Source: JAXGPP01 sp964436865 (GTDB lineage Bacteria > Planctomycetota > Planctomycetia > Pirellulales > Thermoguttaceae). From it: a DNA stretch of 25,049 nt. The DNA lies in assembly GCA_964436865.1 (NCBI GenBank), contig CAYTFK010000066.1, positions 1 to 25,049 on the forward strand. Reading direction: 5' to 3'. Position 1 is the stretch's first letter. Each line of letters starts with the position of its first letter. The translations under genes and the position numbers were made by a program. Under the pieces are notes generated by a model. That model saw nothing but the letters and a program-made list of their open reading frames with translations. It ran no database searches and had not been told where the DNA came from. Below are positions 1 to 8,033 of the stretch, in pieces.

Positions 1-2144
1 GGCTCGCTCGACAGCCGGCGATAGACCTCGGCCCGCAACAGTGCATCGAGCAGTTCGGGACTGAGGTTGCCGAGCTGGCTCTGGAGGCTCACGCGGCTCG
101 TGGCCGAGGGCTCTTCGAACAATTGCTCGAAAAGGGTCTTCGGTTCCGGCAGAGTCTGGATCTCAACGTCGGCGTCGGCTTTCAGTCCGGCGGCCTTCTT
201 GGCTGCAATCACCGCGTCGGCGAGCGTTCCCACGCCGTCGATCAGGCCGTTCTCCGCGGCCATGCGGCCGGTATAGACGCGGCCTTGCGCCAGGGCCTCC
301 AGGTCGTCGCGGTCCATCTTGCGACCCTCGGCGGCCTTCGAGACGAACTGGTCGTAAGTCTCCTCGAGCAGTTCCTGCATCACCTTGCGGTCTTCCGGGC
401 TCATGGTCTCGGTGAGTGAGAACAAACCGGCGCGCTCGCCGCGGCTGATCACGTCGGTGGTGATGCCGATCTTCTCGAACAATCCGCCCATGGCGGGCTT
501 GGCGCTGATCACGCCGATCGAACCGGTGATGGTCGCCGGCTCAGCGAGGATCTTGTCAGCCCCCATGGCAATGTAGTAACCGCCGCTGCCGGCCACGTCG
601 CCCATGCTGGCAATAATCGGCTTCTCGATCCGCGTGACCTCGCGCCAGATGAGATCGCTGGCCACCGCCGAGCCGCCGGGGCTGTCGATCCGCAGGACGA
701 TCGCCACCACGTTCTTGTCCTTCTCTGCCTCGCGGAGGGCTTCCACCAGCGTGGTCGATCCCAGCACCTGGCCGCCGAAGAGGCTGCTGGCGCTCTGTCC
801 GGTCATGATCGGGCCGACGGCGTATACCACGGCGATCTTCTTCTTAACGGTGGCGGCCTTCTTCGGCTCGCCCCCAAAGACCAATTGCATGAACTTCATC
901 ATGCCGGTGACGCCGGAGAAATCAGCATCGACCTTCTTCTTCCCGTAGTTCTTCACGAACTGGACTTCGTCGACTCCCAGCTTGTCGCCAACAAGCTTTT
1001 CGATCCCGTCGCGATAGACAAGCTCATCGACGAGCCCGGCCTCCTTGGCCGCCTCGGCGGTGAACAGGCCGTGGTCGAGAATCTCCTTCACCTGAGCCTT
1101 GTCGAGTTCGCGGTCCGCGGCCAGCGTGGCCAGGAGGTTCTCGTAGCGGTCGTCGGCGATCGCCTCCAGGCTCTCGCGCAATGCGGGGCTCATCCGGGTG
1201 CGGCTATAGGGTTCGCCGGCCCCTTTGTACTTGCCCATCTGCATCACTTCGTACTCGACGCCTACTTTGTCGAGCAAGCCCTTGAAGAACATCATCTCCA
1301 TGCGAACGCCGGGCAGCAGGAGCATGCCCGATGGGGGCATCAGCACCTCGTCGGCCGCCGCCGCTACGAGATACTGGCCGCTCTCGGCCATCTCAAATGT
1401 GGCATAGACCGGCTTGCCCGACTTGCGCACACGGGCAATGGCGTCGCGAAGCTCGTTCACCTGGCCGGAGCCGATGTAGAGGCTACCAATCCGCAGCACC
1501 AGCGCGGAGACATCTTTGTCGCCGGCAACCGCGTCGATGCGGCGAACCATGTCGTCCAGCGATGGTTGCAACTCGCTGAACAGCCCGGGCTGGGTCGGTC
1601 CCTCAGGATACGTTCCAACCAGGGAGATCTCGGCGACCGACGATTTCTCGGTCAGCGTCTTGGCATCGGTCTTGGCTACCTCCTTCTTGGCTTTGGCGGC
1701 GTCTGACTTCTTGGCCGTGGCCGCGTCTTCTTTTTCTTTCTCGGTCGGCTCGTCTTTGGCACCGGCCTCTTCCTTGGCCGCCTCTTCTTTCATCGCCTCT
1801 TCAACGGCTTTCTGTTCCCCCTCCTCGGCGGCTACTCTCTTCTTCCGCGACTCAGCCTTGACTCCCTCGGCGCGCGCCGCCTGCCGTTTGGCGGTGCGTT
1901 TCTTGGCCGCCTTTTTCTTGGGCAGCTCGGCCTGTGAGTCCTCGTCGGTCTTGGCGGCTGCGGCTTCATCGGCCGATGACTCGCTGTCGGCCGTTTCGGC
2001 AGCCTCGGAATCGACTGCCTCGTCTTCGGAAACAGCCGCCGCTCTGAGTTCGACAACCGTCGGCTCGGCGGGGGCTCGGGCGACAATCAGGGCGGTCAGG
2101 ACCATTCCCACCATCACAATGGTCCATAACTGGGTGTTTCGCAC
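1..2144 (-). CDS. sppA: Signal peptide peptidase SppA, S49 serine protease (3' end beyond window)
   Basis: Membrane-anchored serine protease of the S49 family, which cleaves leftover signal peptides in or near the cytoplasmic membrane. At least 714 codons are present; the C-terminus runs off the window at base 1. The start is GTG at 2142-2144, six bases after a perfect AGGAGGA. Residues about 5-23 form an N-terminal hydrophobic anchor. Residues about 25-168 are a highly charged Ala/Glu/Lys-rich linker, acidic first and then mixed. Two S49 repeats follow, as in the long E. coli-type SppA. The catalytic Lys is probably K307 (in GKYKGAGEP) in the first half, and the nucleophile is Ser520 (in AGSGGYYIA) in the second half; an IDSPGG motif lies between them. 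Both catalytic residues are intact, so the enzyme should be active. It is separated from the imu operon by a probable terminator. The family call is firm; the role of the linker is unknown. Confidence 0.93.
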   Translation of the reverse strand, partial: MRNTQLWTIVMVGMVLTALIVARAPAEPTVVELRAAAVSEDEAVDSEAAETADSESSADEAAAAKTDEDSQAELPKKKAAKKRTAKRQAARAEGVKAESRKKRVAAEEGEQKAVEEAMKEEAAKEEAGAKDEPTEKEKEDAATAKKSDAAKAKKEVAKTDAKTLTEKSSVAEISLVGTYPEGPTQPGLFSELQPSLDDMVRRIDAVAGDKDVSALVLRIGSLYIGSGQVNELRDAIARVRKSGKPVYATFEMAESGQYLVAAAADEVLMPPSGMLLLPGVRMEMMFFKGLLDKVGVEYEVMQMGKYKGAGEPYSRTRMSPALRESLEAIADDRYENLLATLAADRELDKAQVKEILDHGLFTAEAAKEAGLVDELVYRDGIEKLVGDKLGVDEVQFVKNYGKKKVDADFSGVTGMMKFMQLVFGGEPKKAATVKKKIAVVYAVGPIMTGQSASSLFGGQVLGSTTLVEALREAEKDKNVVAIVLRIDSPGGSAVASDLIWREVTRIEKPIIASMGDVAGSGGYYIAMGADKILAEPATITGSIGVISAKPAMGGLFEKIGITTDVISRGERAGLFSLTETMSPEDRKVMQELLEETYDQFVSKAAEGRKMDRDDLEALAQGRVYTGRMAAENGLIDGVGTLADAVIAAKKAAGLKADADVEIQTLPEPKTLFEQLFEEPSATSRVSLQSQLGNLSPELLDALLRAEVYRRLSSE

Positions 2145-2150
2145 AGTGGC

Positions 2151-2157
2151 TCCTCCT
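2151..2157 (-). promoter_or_regulatory. Ribosome-binding site fixing the GTG start of sppA
   Basis: AGGAGGA on the minus strand lies six bases before GTG at 2144. The match is strong enough to prefer this GTG over the ATG codons a few residues further in, and it keeps the whole hydrophobic anchor. Confidence 0.75.
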
Positions 2158-2300
2158 GTAGGGTGGCAGGGCAGCGTCGTTCGTACACTGCCAGTAGTTC
2201 GACGGCGTGGGTCGCTTTCTTGTTCCTCGCGCCGCACATAATCCTTAACCGTAGTCTAGGCCGTACTTCTCCTCCATCCACCCCCCGTTCGCCATGACAG

Positions 2301-2335
2301 AAAAAACCTGAGTATGCTGTCTTGGTGGCAATACT
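2301..2335 (-). terminator. Probable rho-independent terminator of the imuA-imuB-dnaE2 operon
   Basis: About 28 bases after the dnaE2 stop, the minus strand reads AGTATTGC, a ten-base loop, then GCATACT, forming a 7-bp stem with one bulged T. After a four-base spacer comes a run of six T (plus-strand A at 2301-2306). It would stop transcription before sppA, although the bulge weakens the stem. Confidence 0.5.
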
Positions 2336-2362
2336 GGGTGGAGCGGCTTTGCGGTGGGAGGT

Positions 2363-5300
2363 TCAACAGAAGTCCCGCGACTGCGATGTGAGTTCGCGAA
2401 GGTGGGGGGAGAGGTCTTCGAGCTTTGTGCAGAGAACGTGGATCACCAGGCCCGCGCGCTGCAGGCGGCCGTGGGCCAGCATGATGTGGGCGCCGATCGC
2501 GGCCGCCCGCCACCGCTGCCAGACATCGGGTCGAATGATGAGGTTGGCCTGCCCGGTCTCGTCTTCCAGGGTGACGAACGTGATCCCCTTCGCCGTGCCG
2601 GGGCGCTGGCGCACCAGCACGATCCCCGCCACGCGGACCGGACGGCCGTTGGGCCATGTCTTGAGCGCTTCCGCCCGGGCGACCCCTTCCTGCTCCAGCC
2701 GGTCGCGAAGAAACGTCATCGGATGGGCGCGGAGCGACAACCCAGCGGTCCGATAGTCGGCCAGCACCTCCTGGGCCGGCGACATCGGGGGCAAGGGGAC
2801 CGCGCGGTCGGGTTCGGCTGCCAGGGTGTCGAACAAAGGGAGCGGCTGTTGCCTCTCGGCCAGCGCATGCCACAAGGCGTTGCGACGATCGAGGCCGAGT
2901 GAATCGAAAGCTCCCGCTTTGGCCAGCCGGGTGGCCGCCGCACGGCTCAAGCCGGTCCGCCGGCAGAAATCGTCCAGCGAGTTGAAGGGGCCGCTTGCGC
3001 GTGCGCCTGCGATGCTCTCGGCCTGCGCGTGCGACATGCCCCGCAGCATGTGGAAACCAAGCCGTAGTGCGAAGCGGCCTGAGACGATTGATTCCTGCAC
3101 CGCCTCCAGCGTGCTCATCCATTGGCTATGGTTCACATCAGCCGGGCGGACCTCGACGCCATGGTCGCGGGCGTTGCGGACCAATTGTGCCGGGGCATAG
3201 AAGCCCATCGGCTGGCTGTTCAACAGCGCCGCCGTAAAGGCCGCCATGTAGTGGTGCTTGAGCCAGGCCGACACATAGACCAGTAGCGCGAAGCTCGCCG
3301 CGTGCGATTCGGGGAAGCCGTAGCTGCCGAAGCCGCGGATCTCTTCGAAAATCATTTCGGCGTAGGAATCGGAAAACCCTTTGGACCGCATCCCTTCAAT
3401 GAGCTTCTTGCGGAACTGATCGATGATCCCCGGTCGCCGCCACGCCCCCATGGCGCGGCGAAGCTGGTCGGCCTCGCCAGGTGTGAAGCCGGCAGCCACC
3501 ACCGCCAGCCGCATCGCCTGTTCCTGAAACAGCGGCACGCCGAGCGTCTTTTCCAGCACCTGGCGGATCTCCTCGTTCGGAAAACTCACCGGCTCCTCGC
3601 CGTTGCGGCGGCGCAGGTAGGGATGCACCATATTCCCCTGGATCGGACCGGGGCGCACGATCGCCACCTCGATCACCAGGTCGTAAAAACACCGCGGCCG
3701 CAGCCGGGGAAGCATGCTCATCTGGGCCCGGCTCTCGATCTGGAAGACGCCCATTGTGTCGGCGCGGCGGATCATCTCATAAACATCCGGATCGTCGGCC
3801 GGGATACTGGCCAGCGTATAGCGGCGGCTATAGTGTTTGTCAACCATATCAAAACACTTGTGGATCGCCGTGAGCATGCCCAGGGCAAGGCAATCGACCT
3901 TGAGGATGCCCAGCTCATCCAGGTCGTCCTTGTTCCACTGGATGACGGTGCGGTCGGGCATCGAGGCGTTCTCGATCGGCACCAGCTCGCAGAGCGGCCC
4001 CCGGGTCATCACCATCCCGCCGGTGTGCTGCGAAAGATGGCGGGGAAAGCCGACCAGCGTGCCCACCAGGGCGACCAGCAACTTTCCCAGCCGGCTCTCG
4101 GGATCGATACCCACCTCGCGGCAGCGCTCGTCCAGGTGCGGCTCCCCGCGGAAGTGCTCCAGCCGCTTGGCAAGCTTGTCGATGCGGTCGAGCGACAACC
4201 CCAGCGCCTTGCCCACATCGCGGACGGCCGAACGCGGGCGATAGGTGATCACCTCGGCCGTCATGCCGGCCCGCTCACGTCCGTATTTTTCGTAGAGATA
4301 CTGCAATACTTCCTCGCGACGTTCGTGCTCGAAATCGACGTCGATATCAGGGGCCTCGTTCCGCTCGCGGCTGATGAACCGCTCGAAGAGCACATCCATC
4401 CGCTCCGGATCGACTGACGTCACGCCCAGGCAGTAGCACACGACCGAATTGGCGGCCGAACCCCGCCCCTGGCAAAGGATCCCGTGAGTACGGGCAAAAC
4501 GCACCAGATCCCAGACCGTGAGGAAATAAGCCTCGTAGCGCAGTTCTTCGATGAGCTTCAATTCATGTTCCAGCAGTTGGCTCACCTTCGCCGGCACGCC
4601 GGCCGGATATCGCTTCCGCGCCCCTTTCCAGCTCAGCCGCCGCAGGTGCTCGATCGCCGTGAGCCCGTCCGGAACCAGTTCCTCGGGATACTCGTAGCGC
4701 AATTCATCGAGCGAAAACCGGCATTGCTCGGCAATCTCCAGCGTTCGCCGCAGCGCCCCGGACGTTCCGGCAAACTGCACGGCGATCTCCTCGATGGGCT
4801 TCAAATGGCGCTCGGCATTGGCAAACAGATGCTCCCGGGCGTCGGCCACCGTCGTGCCCAGCCGGATCGCGGTGAGCACGTCCTGCAGTGCACGGCGACC
4901 AGGCACGTGAAAATGCACGTCGCCCGCCGCGGCCAGCGGAATCCGCGTTTGCCGCGACAGTTCGGCGATCTCCCCGAGCCAGCCCTGATCGTCAGGCCCA
5001 TGGTGCAACTCGGCGAGCAAAGAACAGCGGTCGGCGAAGATCTCGCGGTAGTGCCGGTACGCGGCGTGCCATGCGGCGGTAGCGCGCTCCGCACGCGGCT
5101 CGGGCAGAATCCCGGCCAGCAGGCCTGCGGCATGCTCGGCAACGTCATCGAGCGTCAAGCGGCACTCGCCTTTTTCCGCCCGGCGACGCCCCACGGTGAT
5201 CAGCCGCGACAGCCGGCCGTAAGCGGCGCGGTCGCTGGCCCAGAGCACCACCGGCGGCGCGTCCTCGGGCGTGATCTCGGCGCCGATGACGATCTTCAGC

Positions 5301-5473
5301 CCTGCTTCCTTGGCCGCCCCATGCGCCCGCACCACGCCTGCCAGGCTGTTCCGGTCGGTGACAGCCAGCGCCGCGTAGCCCAACTCAGCCGCGCGGAGGA
5401 CGAGTTCATCCGGATGGGAAGCCGCCCGGAGAAAAGAGAAATTCGTTTTCGCGTGCAGTTCAGCGTAGGGCAT
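2363..5473 (-). CDS. dnaE2: Error-prone DNA polymerase III alpha subunit DnaE2 (ImuC)
   Basis: Catalytic polymerase of the ImuA-ImuB-DnaE2 mutasome, which carries out error-prone synthesis across DNA lesions. The frame stays open to 5515, but I place the start at the ATG at 5473 (1036 aa): it has GGAG four bases upstream, and the extra 14 residues are encoded partly by an intergenic hairpin. Order of parts: N-terminal PHP domain (begins MPYAELHAKTNFSFL); the C-family polymerase core with PDIDVDF, where D378 and D380 match the catalytic aspartates of E. coli DnaE; a helix-hairpin-helix region; and a C-terminal OB fold (ending near GRLQRAGLVIHVL). The length of about 1040 aa is typical of DnaE2 and shorter than replicative DnaE (about 1160). 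It is the third gene of the cassette, 71 bases after imuB. No frameshift or missing catalytic residue was seen. Confidence 0.95.
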   Translation of the reverse strand: MPYAELHAKTNFSFLRAASHPDELVLRAAELGYAALAVTDRNSLAGVVRAHGAAKEAGLKIVIGAEITPEDAPPVVLWASDRAAYGRLSRLITVGRRRAEKGECRLTLDDVAEHAAGLLAGILPEPRAERATAAWHAAYRHYREIFADRCSLLAELHHGPDDQGWLGEIAELSRQTRIPLAAAGDVHFHVPGRRALQDVLTAIRLGTTVADAREHLFANAERHLKPIEEIAVQFAGTSGALRRTLEIAEQCRFSLDELRYEYPEELVPDGLTAIEHLRRLSWKGARKRYPAGVPAKVSQLLEHELKLIEELRYEAYFLTVWDLVRFARTHGILCQGRGSAANSVVCYCLGVTSVDPERMDVLFERFISRERNEAPDIDVDFEHERREEVLQYLYEKYGRERAGMTAEVITYRPRSAVRDVGKALGLSLDRIDKLAKRLEHFRGEPHLDERCREVGIDPESRLGKLLVALVGTLVGFPRHLSQHTGGMVMTRGPLCELVPIENASMPDRTVIQWNKDDLDELGILKVDCLALGMLTAIHKCFDMVDKHYSRRYTLASIPADDPDVYEMIRRADTMGVFQIESRAQMSMLPRLRPRCFYDLVIEVAIVRPGPIQGNMVHPYLRRRNGEEPVSFPNEEIRQVLEKTLGVPLFQEQAMRLAVVAAGFTPGEADQLRRAMGAWRRPGIIDQFRKKLIEGMRSKGFSDSYAEMIFEEIRGFGSYGFPESHAASFALLVYVSAWLKHHYMAAFTAALLNSQPMGFYAPAQLVRNARDHGVEVRPADVNHSQWMSTLEAVQESIVSGRFALRLGFHMLRGMSHAQAESIAGARASGPFNSLDDFCRRTGLSRAAATRLAKAGAFDSLGLDRRNALWHALAERQQPLPLFDTLAAEPDRAVPLPPMSPAQEVLADYRTAGLSLRAHPMTFLRDRLEQEGVARAEALKTWPNGRPVRVAGIVLVRQRPGTAKGITFVTLEDETGQANLIIRPDVWQRWRAAAIGAHIMLAHGRLQRAGLVIHVLCTKLEDLSPHLRELTSQSRDFC

Positions 5474-5493
5474 TCTCGCTCCATACTTGTGGT

Positions 5494-5533
5494 GCAGGCG
5501 TCCCGCCTGCCGCAATGCAGCCGCGACGGCTGC
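5494..5533. repeat. Twin triloop hairpins (REP-like element) between imuB and dnaE2
   Basis: There are two perfect 7-bp inverted repeats, each with a three-base loop: GCAGGCG-TCC-CGCCTGC at 5494-5510 and GCAGCCG-CGA-CGGCTGC at 5517-5533, six bases apart. The two arms are related in sequence (GCAGSCG). The pair fills most of the 71-base imuB-dnaE2 gap. It resembles paired REP elements and may tune transcription or mRNA stability between the two genes. I recognise similar scraps from planctomycete and verrucomicrobial intergenic DNA, but that is from memory only. Confidence 0.6.
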
Positions 5534-5544
5534 ACCGTGAACCC

Positions 5545-7086
5545 TCAGTCAAACGTTCCGTGCAGAAACCACTGGCCATCGGGCAGCCGGCGGAAGAGCC
5601 AGAACCGCTGTCCCCCGGCCGTTTCCACGCGGTAGTAGTCGCGCCGCACCGTGCGGCCGCGCCACCAGCCGGTTTCGATCCGCTCGGGGCCGGAAGCGGC
5701 GGCAATCGGGTGGTCTTGCGACTGAAAGCGGAAACGGACCGGCGGGCCGTCGGGCTGGACCGACATCGCCGCCAGTGGCAAGGGCCGGCGCAACAGCCGC
5801 AAGGGCCGTGGCGGCGGTGTATCGGCCGCACCCAGTGCGCCGGCCGCGCCGCGCCGCCGGCGCGGCCGGCCGGTGGTTTCCACCAGCGGCTGATAATGGT
5901 AAGCCCACTCCGGCTGGGCGTCGGGCTGGAGGCACGGGCGCAGCACGCCGCGCGGCCCCAGGCGGCTGCTTAGGCGGTCGATCAATGCGGCCAATTCTCG
6001 CGGGTTCTCGCGTCCCTGCCGTTCGCCGAAAAGCTCGTACTGCCGGCGCTCGAGGCGGTCGCTGACCGGCGCGCGGAGGTGCACGCTCTCGACCGGCGAT
6101 CGCAGCACGACGCGCTCCAGTTGCATCCGCACGAGCCCTAGCAAGTGGCGCGGCGAAACCGTGGGACGAAAAAGCCCTACCGAAAGCTCAGTGCATGGAC
6201 CCGACTCTCCCTCAAGCCGGCACTCGAGCCTGAGCGCCCCCCGGCCGCTGCGGGCCAGTTGCTCGGCCACGCTTTCCACGAGCGACTCCAGAACGGCCTC
6301 GATTGCCTCACGCCGCGAGCTGGGATGCTCAAACGTATAACTCGCCTCAAACTCGGGCGGCAGCGGGATGGCCTGCACCGGCTCAATCAGCCGTCCGCTG
6401 GCCTGATCAAACCGCTCGACCAGCGCGCTGCCAAACCGCGCCGCCAGCTCCTGGCGCGGAAGCGTCTCTAACTGAGCGATGTGATACAGGCCCAACTGGT
6501 ACAAGAGGTCCAATGTTTCCGGCGGCAGCCTCAGGGCGGCGACCGGCAGCGGACGTAGCATGTCGAGGGCTTTGCCCGGCGGAATGAGGCGAATCCGATG
6601 CCCGGCCGGCTCGAAGTGGGCCGCGGCCCACGCCGCGCCGAGCGTGTCGGCCACAGCCAGGCGGGCCTCGAATCCCCGCTGCGCCAGTTCGCTTTGCACC
6701 GCCGTAGCCAGCGGCATTTCGCCGCCGAAAAGTCCGCCAATACCCGTGATGTCCAAGAGCAGGCTTTCCGGCTGCGGCCCGTCCTCGACGCCTACCAGTG
6801 GACTGAACCGCCCGCACTCGATTGCCAGTTCGCCGAGCCTCTGCCGGTCGTGCAGACGATCGTGGGCCTCGACGACGATCCTCTCCGGCCCGGCCAGCGC
6901 GGTCGCCTCCGCCAGCGGCATGCCGGGCACGATCCTCGCTCCCCTGGCCCGGCCGCAACACGCCGACACCCGTTGGCTGCCGCGCTGCGTTTCGTACAGG
7001 ACCAGCGGCCTCTGCTTCAGTTCCGGCCGCGCAGCCGTCAGCCTTTGAATCGGCCATCCAGGAAACCAGAGGCAAAGGACACGCAT
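5545..7086 (-). CDS. imuB: ImuB, catalytically inactive Y-family polymerase homologue
   Basis: Hub protein of the ImuABC mutasome: in characterised systems it binds ImuA, DnaE2 and the beta clamp but does not polymerise. The start is placed at ATG 7086 (513 aa), giving the characteristic N-terminus MRVLCLWFPGWPIQR; the longer frame to 7122 adds 12 unconvincing residues from repeat-like DNA. The Y-family motif with catalytic acids is absent: the N-terminal strand reads CLWFPGW rather than the D-x-D form, as expected for ImuB. LLLDITGIGGLFGGE and the finger/little-finger region follow. The last roughly 65 residues (FRFQSQDHPI through WFLHGTFD) look like the Trp/Arg-rich tail domain often fused to ImuB (DUF6504-type). 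No clear Shine-Dalgarno sequence is visible. It lies between imuA and dnaE2 in the same direction. Confidence 0.92.
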   Translation of the reverse strand: MRVLCLWFPGWPIQRLTAARPELKQRPLVLYETQRGSQRVSACCGRARGARIVPGMPLAEATALAGPERIVVEAHDRLHDRQRLGELAIECGRFSPLVGVEDGPQPESLLLDITGIGGLFGGEMPLATAVQSELAQRGFEARLAVADTLGAAWAAAHFEPAGHRIRLIPPGKALDMLRPLPVAALRLPPETLDLLYQLGLYHIAQLETLPRQELAARFGSALVERFDQASGRLIEPVQAIPLPPEFEASYTFEHPSSRREAIEAVLESLVESVAEQLARSGRGALRLECRLEGESGPCTELSVGLFRPTVSPRHLLGLVRMQLERVVLRSPVESVHLRAPVSDRLERRQYELFGERQGRENPRELAALIDRLSSRLGPRGVLRPCLQPDAQPEWAYHYQPLVETTGRPRRRRGAAGALGAADTPPPRPLRLLRRPLPLAAMSVQPDGPPVRFRFQSQDHPIAAASGPERIETGWWRGRTVRRDYYRVETAGGQRFWLFRRLPDGQWFLHGTFD

Positions 7087-7110
7087 CGTGAAATGACCAG
7101 TGTGAGGTAA

Positions 7111-7206
7111 ATGACCAAGCACCAGTGACCAATCGCTAAACTCTCGACTTTACGCCCTGCGTTCCCGTTTCCATCCCCATTGGTCATTGGTACTTGGTGC
7201 TTGGCA
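7111..7206. repeat. Degenerate inverted repeat across the imuA 3' end and imuA-imuB gap
   Basis: About 7112-7134 reads GACCAAGCACCAGTGACCAA, and about 7181-7203 carries its near inverse (ATTGGTCATTGGTACTTGGTGCTTGG, shown here as overlapping parts ATTGGTCA, TTGGTACTTGG and TGCTTGG). The two arms could pair, with a few-base indel, around the imuA stop. The right arm is translated as the low-complexity end of ImuA (APSTNDQ). It looks like an interspersed intergenic repeat that has moved into the reading frame. Confidence 0.45.
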
Positions 7207-7887
7207 CTTCTCCAGCTCCACTTCCACAGTGCCGCCGGGCGCGGCGCGGCAACGGAGGATCTCGATTCGCAGTCGCCGCACGCCAGCGGCCCCGCCGGGT
7301 AAGGGTTCGATCAACAGCCGCACATCGGCCCAGGAGGGCTCGCTGCGGACCCGCTCGGGTCGGAGCAACAGCCCCAGACCTCCTCCTTCCTCGGCGGCAA
7401 GCTGCAAGCGGCGGAAGGTTCGCGCATCGATCTTCTCGGGCCAGGCCACCACGGCCGCCACACCCGGACAGCGCAATGCCTGATCGAGGGCCCACAGGTT
7501 GTCGGCCGGCTGAGCGGCTTGAACGACCACCAGGCTCTCCAGGGAGAGCCCCAGGCGGGCAGCAGCGGGCGGATAAAACTCCTGGGCCTGATCCAACACA
7601 ACAATCGCCCCTCCTTCCCGGCTCGCCTCGCGGGCAGTGCCGAATGCCAGCGATGCCGCCCCGTTCCCCGCCCGACTCGCCAGCCATTCGACCAATGTGC
7701 CGCAACAAAAACCGCCCTCGGGCAACAACAGATCCAATGACCGGCAACCGCTGGAAATCACGTTCTTACCGGCCGGCTTGCGGGCCTGCTCCATTCCAGC
7801 AATTTGCTCGCGCAATGCTTGAATAGCCCCCTCACGGGTGTAATTCTGAACCGATGGCGTGCTAAAATGGGGGGGCTGTGCTGTCAT
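7150..7887 (-). CDS. imuA: ImuA, RecA/SulA-like accessory protein of the mutasome
   Basis: RecA-like partner of ImuB and DnaE2, 245 aa. Visible features: a charged N-terminal helix (REQIAGMEQARK), a RecA-core start (SSGCRSLDLLLPEGGFCCGTLVEW) and the position where a Walker A would lie, which reads SRAGNGAAS and lacks the GK(S/T) of a working ATPase; this is usual for ImuA. AIVVLDQAQEF follows as the Walker B-like strand. The last residues (about 230-245) come from repeat-like DNA and are unlikely to be conserved. The start at 7887 sits about 14 bases below a predicted transcription start, so the mRNA leader would be very short; no strong ribosome-binding site is visible. First gene of the cassette, divergent from the HtrA-like gene. 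Confidence 0.88.
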   Translation of the reverse strand: MTAQPPHFSTPSVQNYTREGAIQALREQIAGMEQARKPAGKNVISSGCRSLDLLLPEGGFCCGTLVEWLASRAGNGAASLAFGTAREASREGGAIVVLDQAQEFYPPAAARLGLSLESLVVVQAAQPADNLWALDQALRCPGVAAVVAWPEKIDARTFRRLQLAAEEGGGLGLLLRPERVRSEPSWADVRLLIEPLPGGAAGVRRLRIEILRCRAAPGGTVEVELEKCQAPSTNDQWGWKRERRA

Positions 7888-7907
7888 GCTAGCGTCTCGC
7901 TGCGGAC

Positions 7908-7936
7908 AGTGTACGTGTGTATCGTATCGGCGTCAA
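7908..7936 (-). promoter_or_regulatory. Predicted sigma70-type promoter of imuA-imuB-dnaE2
   Basis: On the minus strand TTGACG (7931-7936), a 17-bp spacer and TACACT (7908-7913) give a good -35/-10 pair about 20 bases before the imuA start. I could not find a convincing LexA-type dyad (CTGT-N8-ACAG, GAAC-N4-GTTC or GTTC-N7-GTTC) overlapping it, although damage control through LexA is the rule for such cassettes. Confidence 0.55.
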
Positions 7937-8033
7937 CCTCAATCCGCGGTTAAAAAATGAGGGGAATCGTGCCCCCAAGTTCGGGGCAGGGCCTCTCTCG
8001 CTCGCCATCGCTCTCAGCATCGAAAACCTCTCC

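Noticed and set aside
7888..7936. ACAGTGTACGTGTGT near the imuA -10 box as a LexA operator
   Set aside because: Not palindromic around any centre and matches none of the LexA consensus forms I know; only the promoter call was retained.
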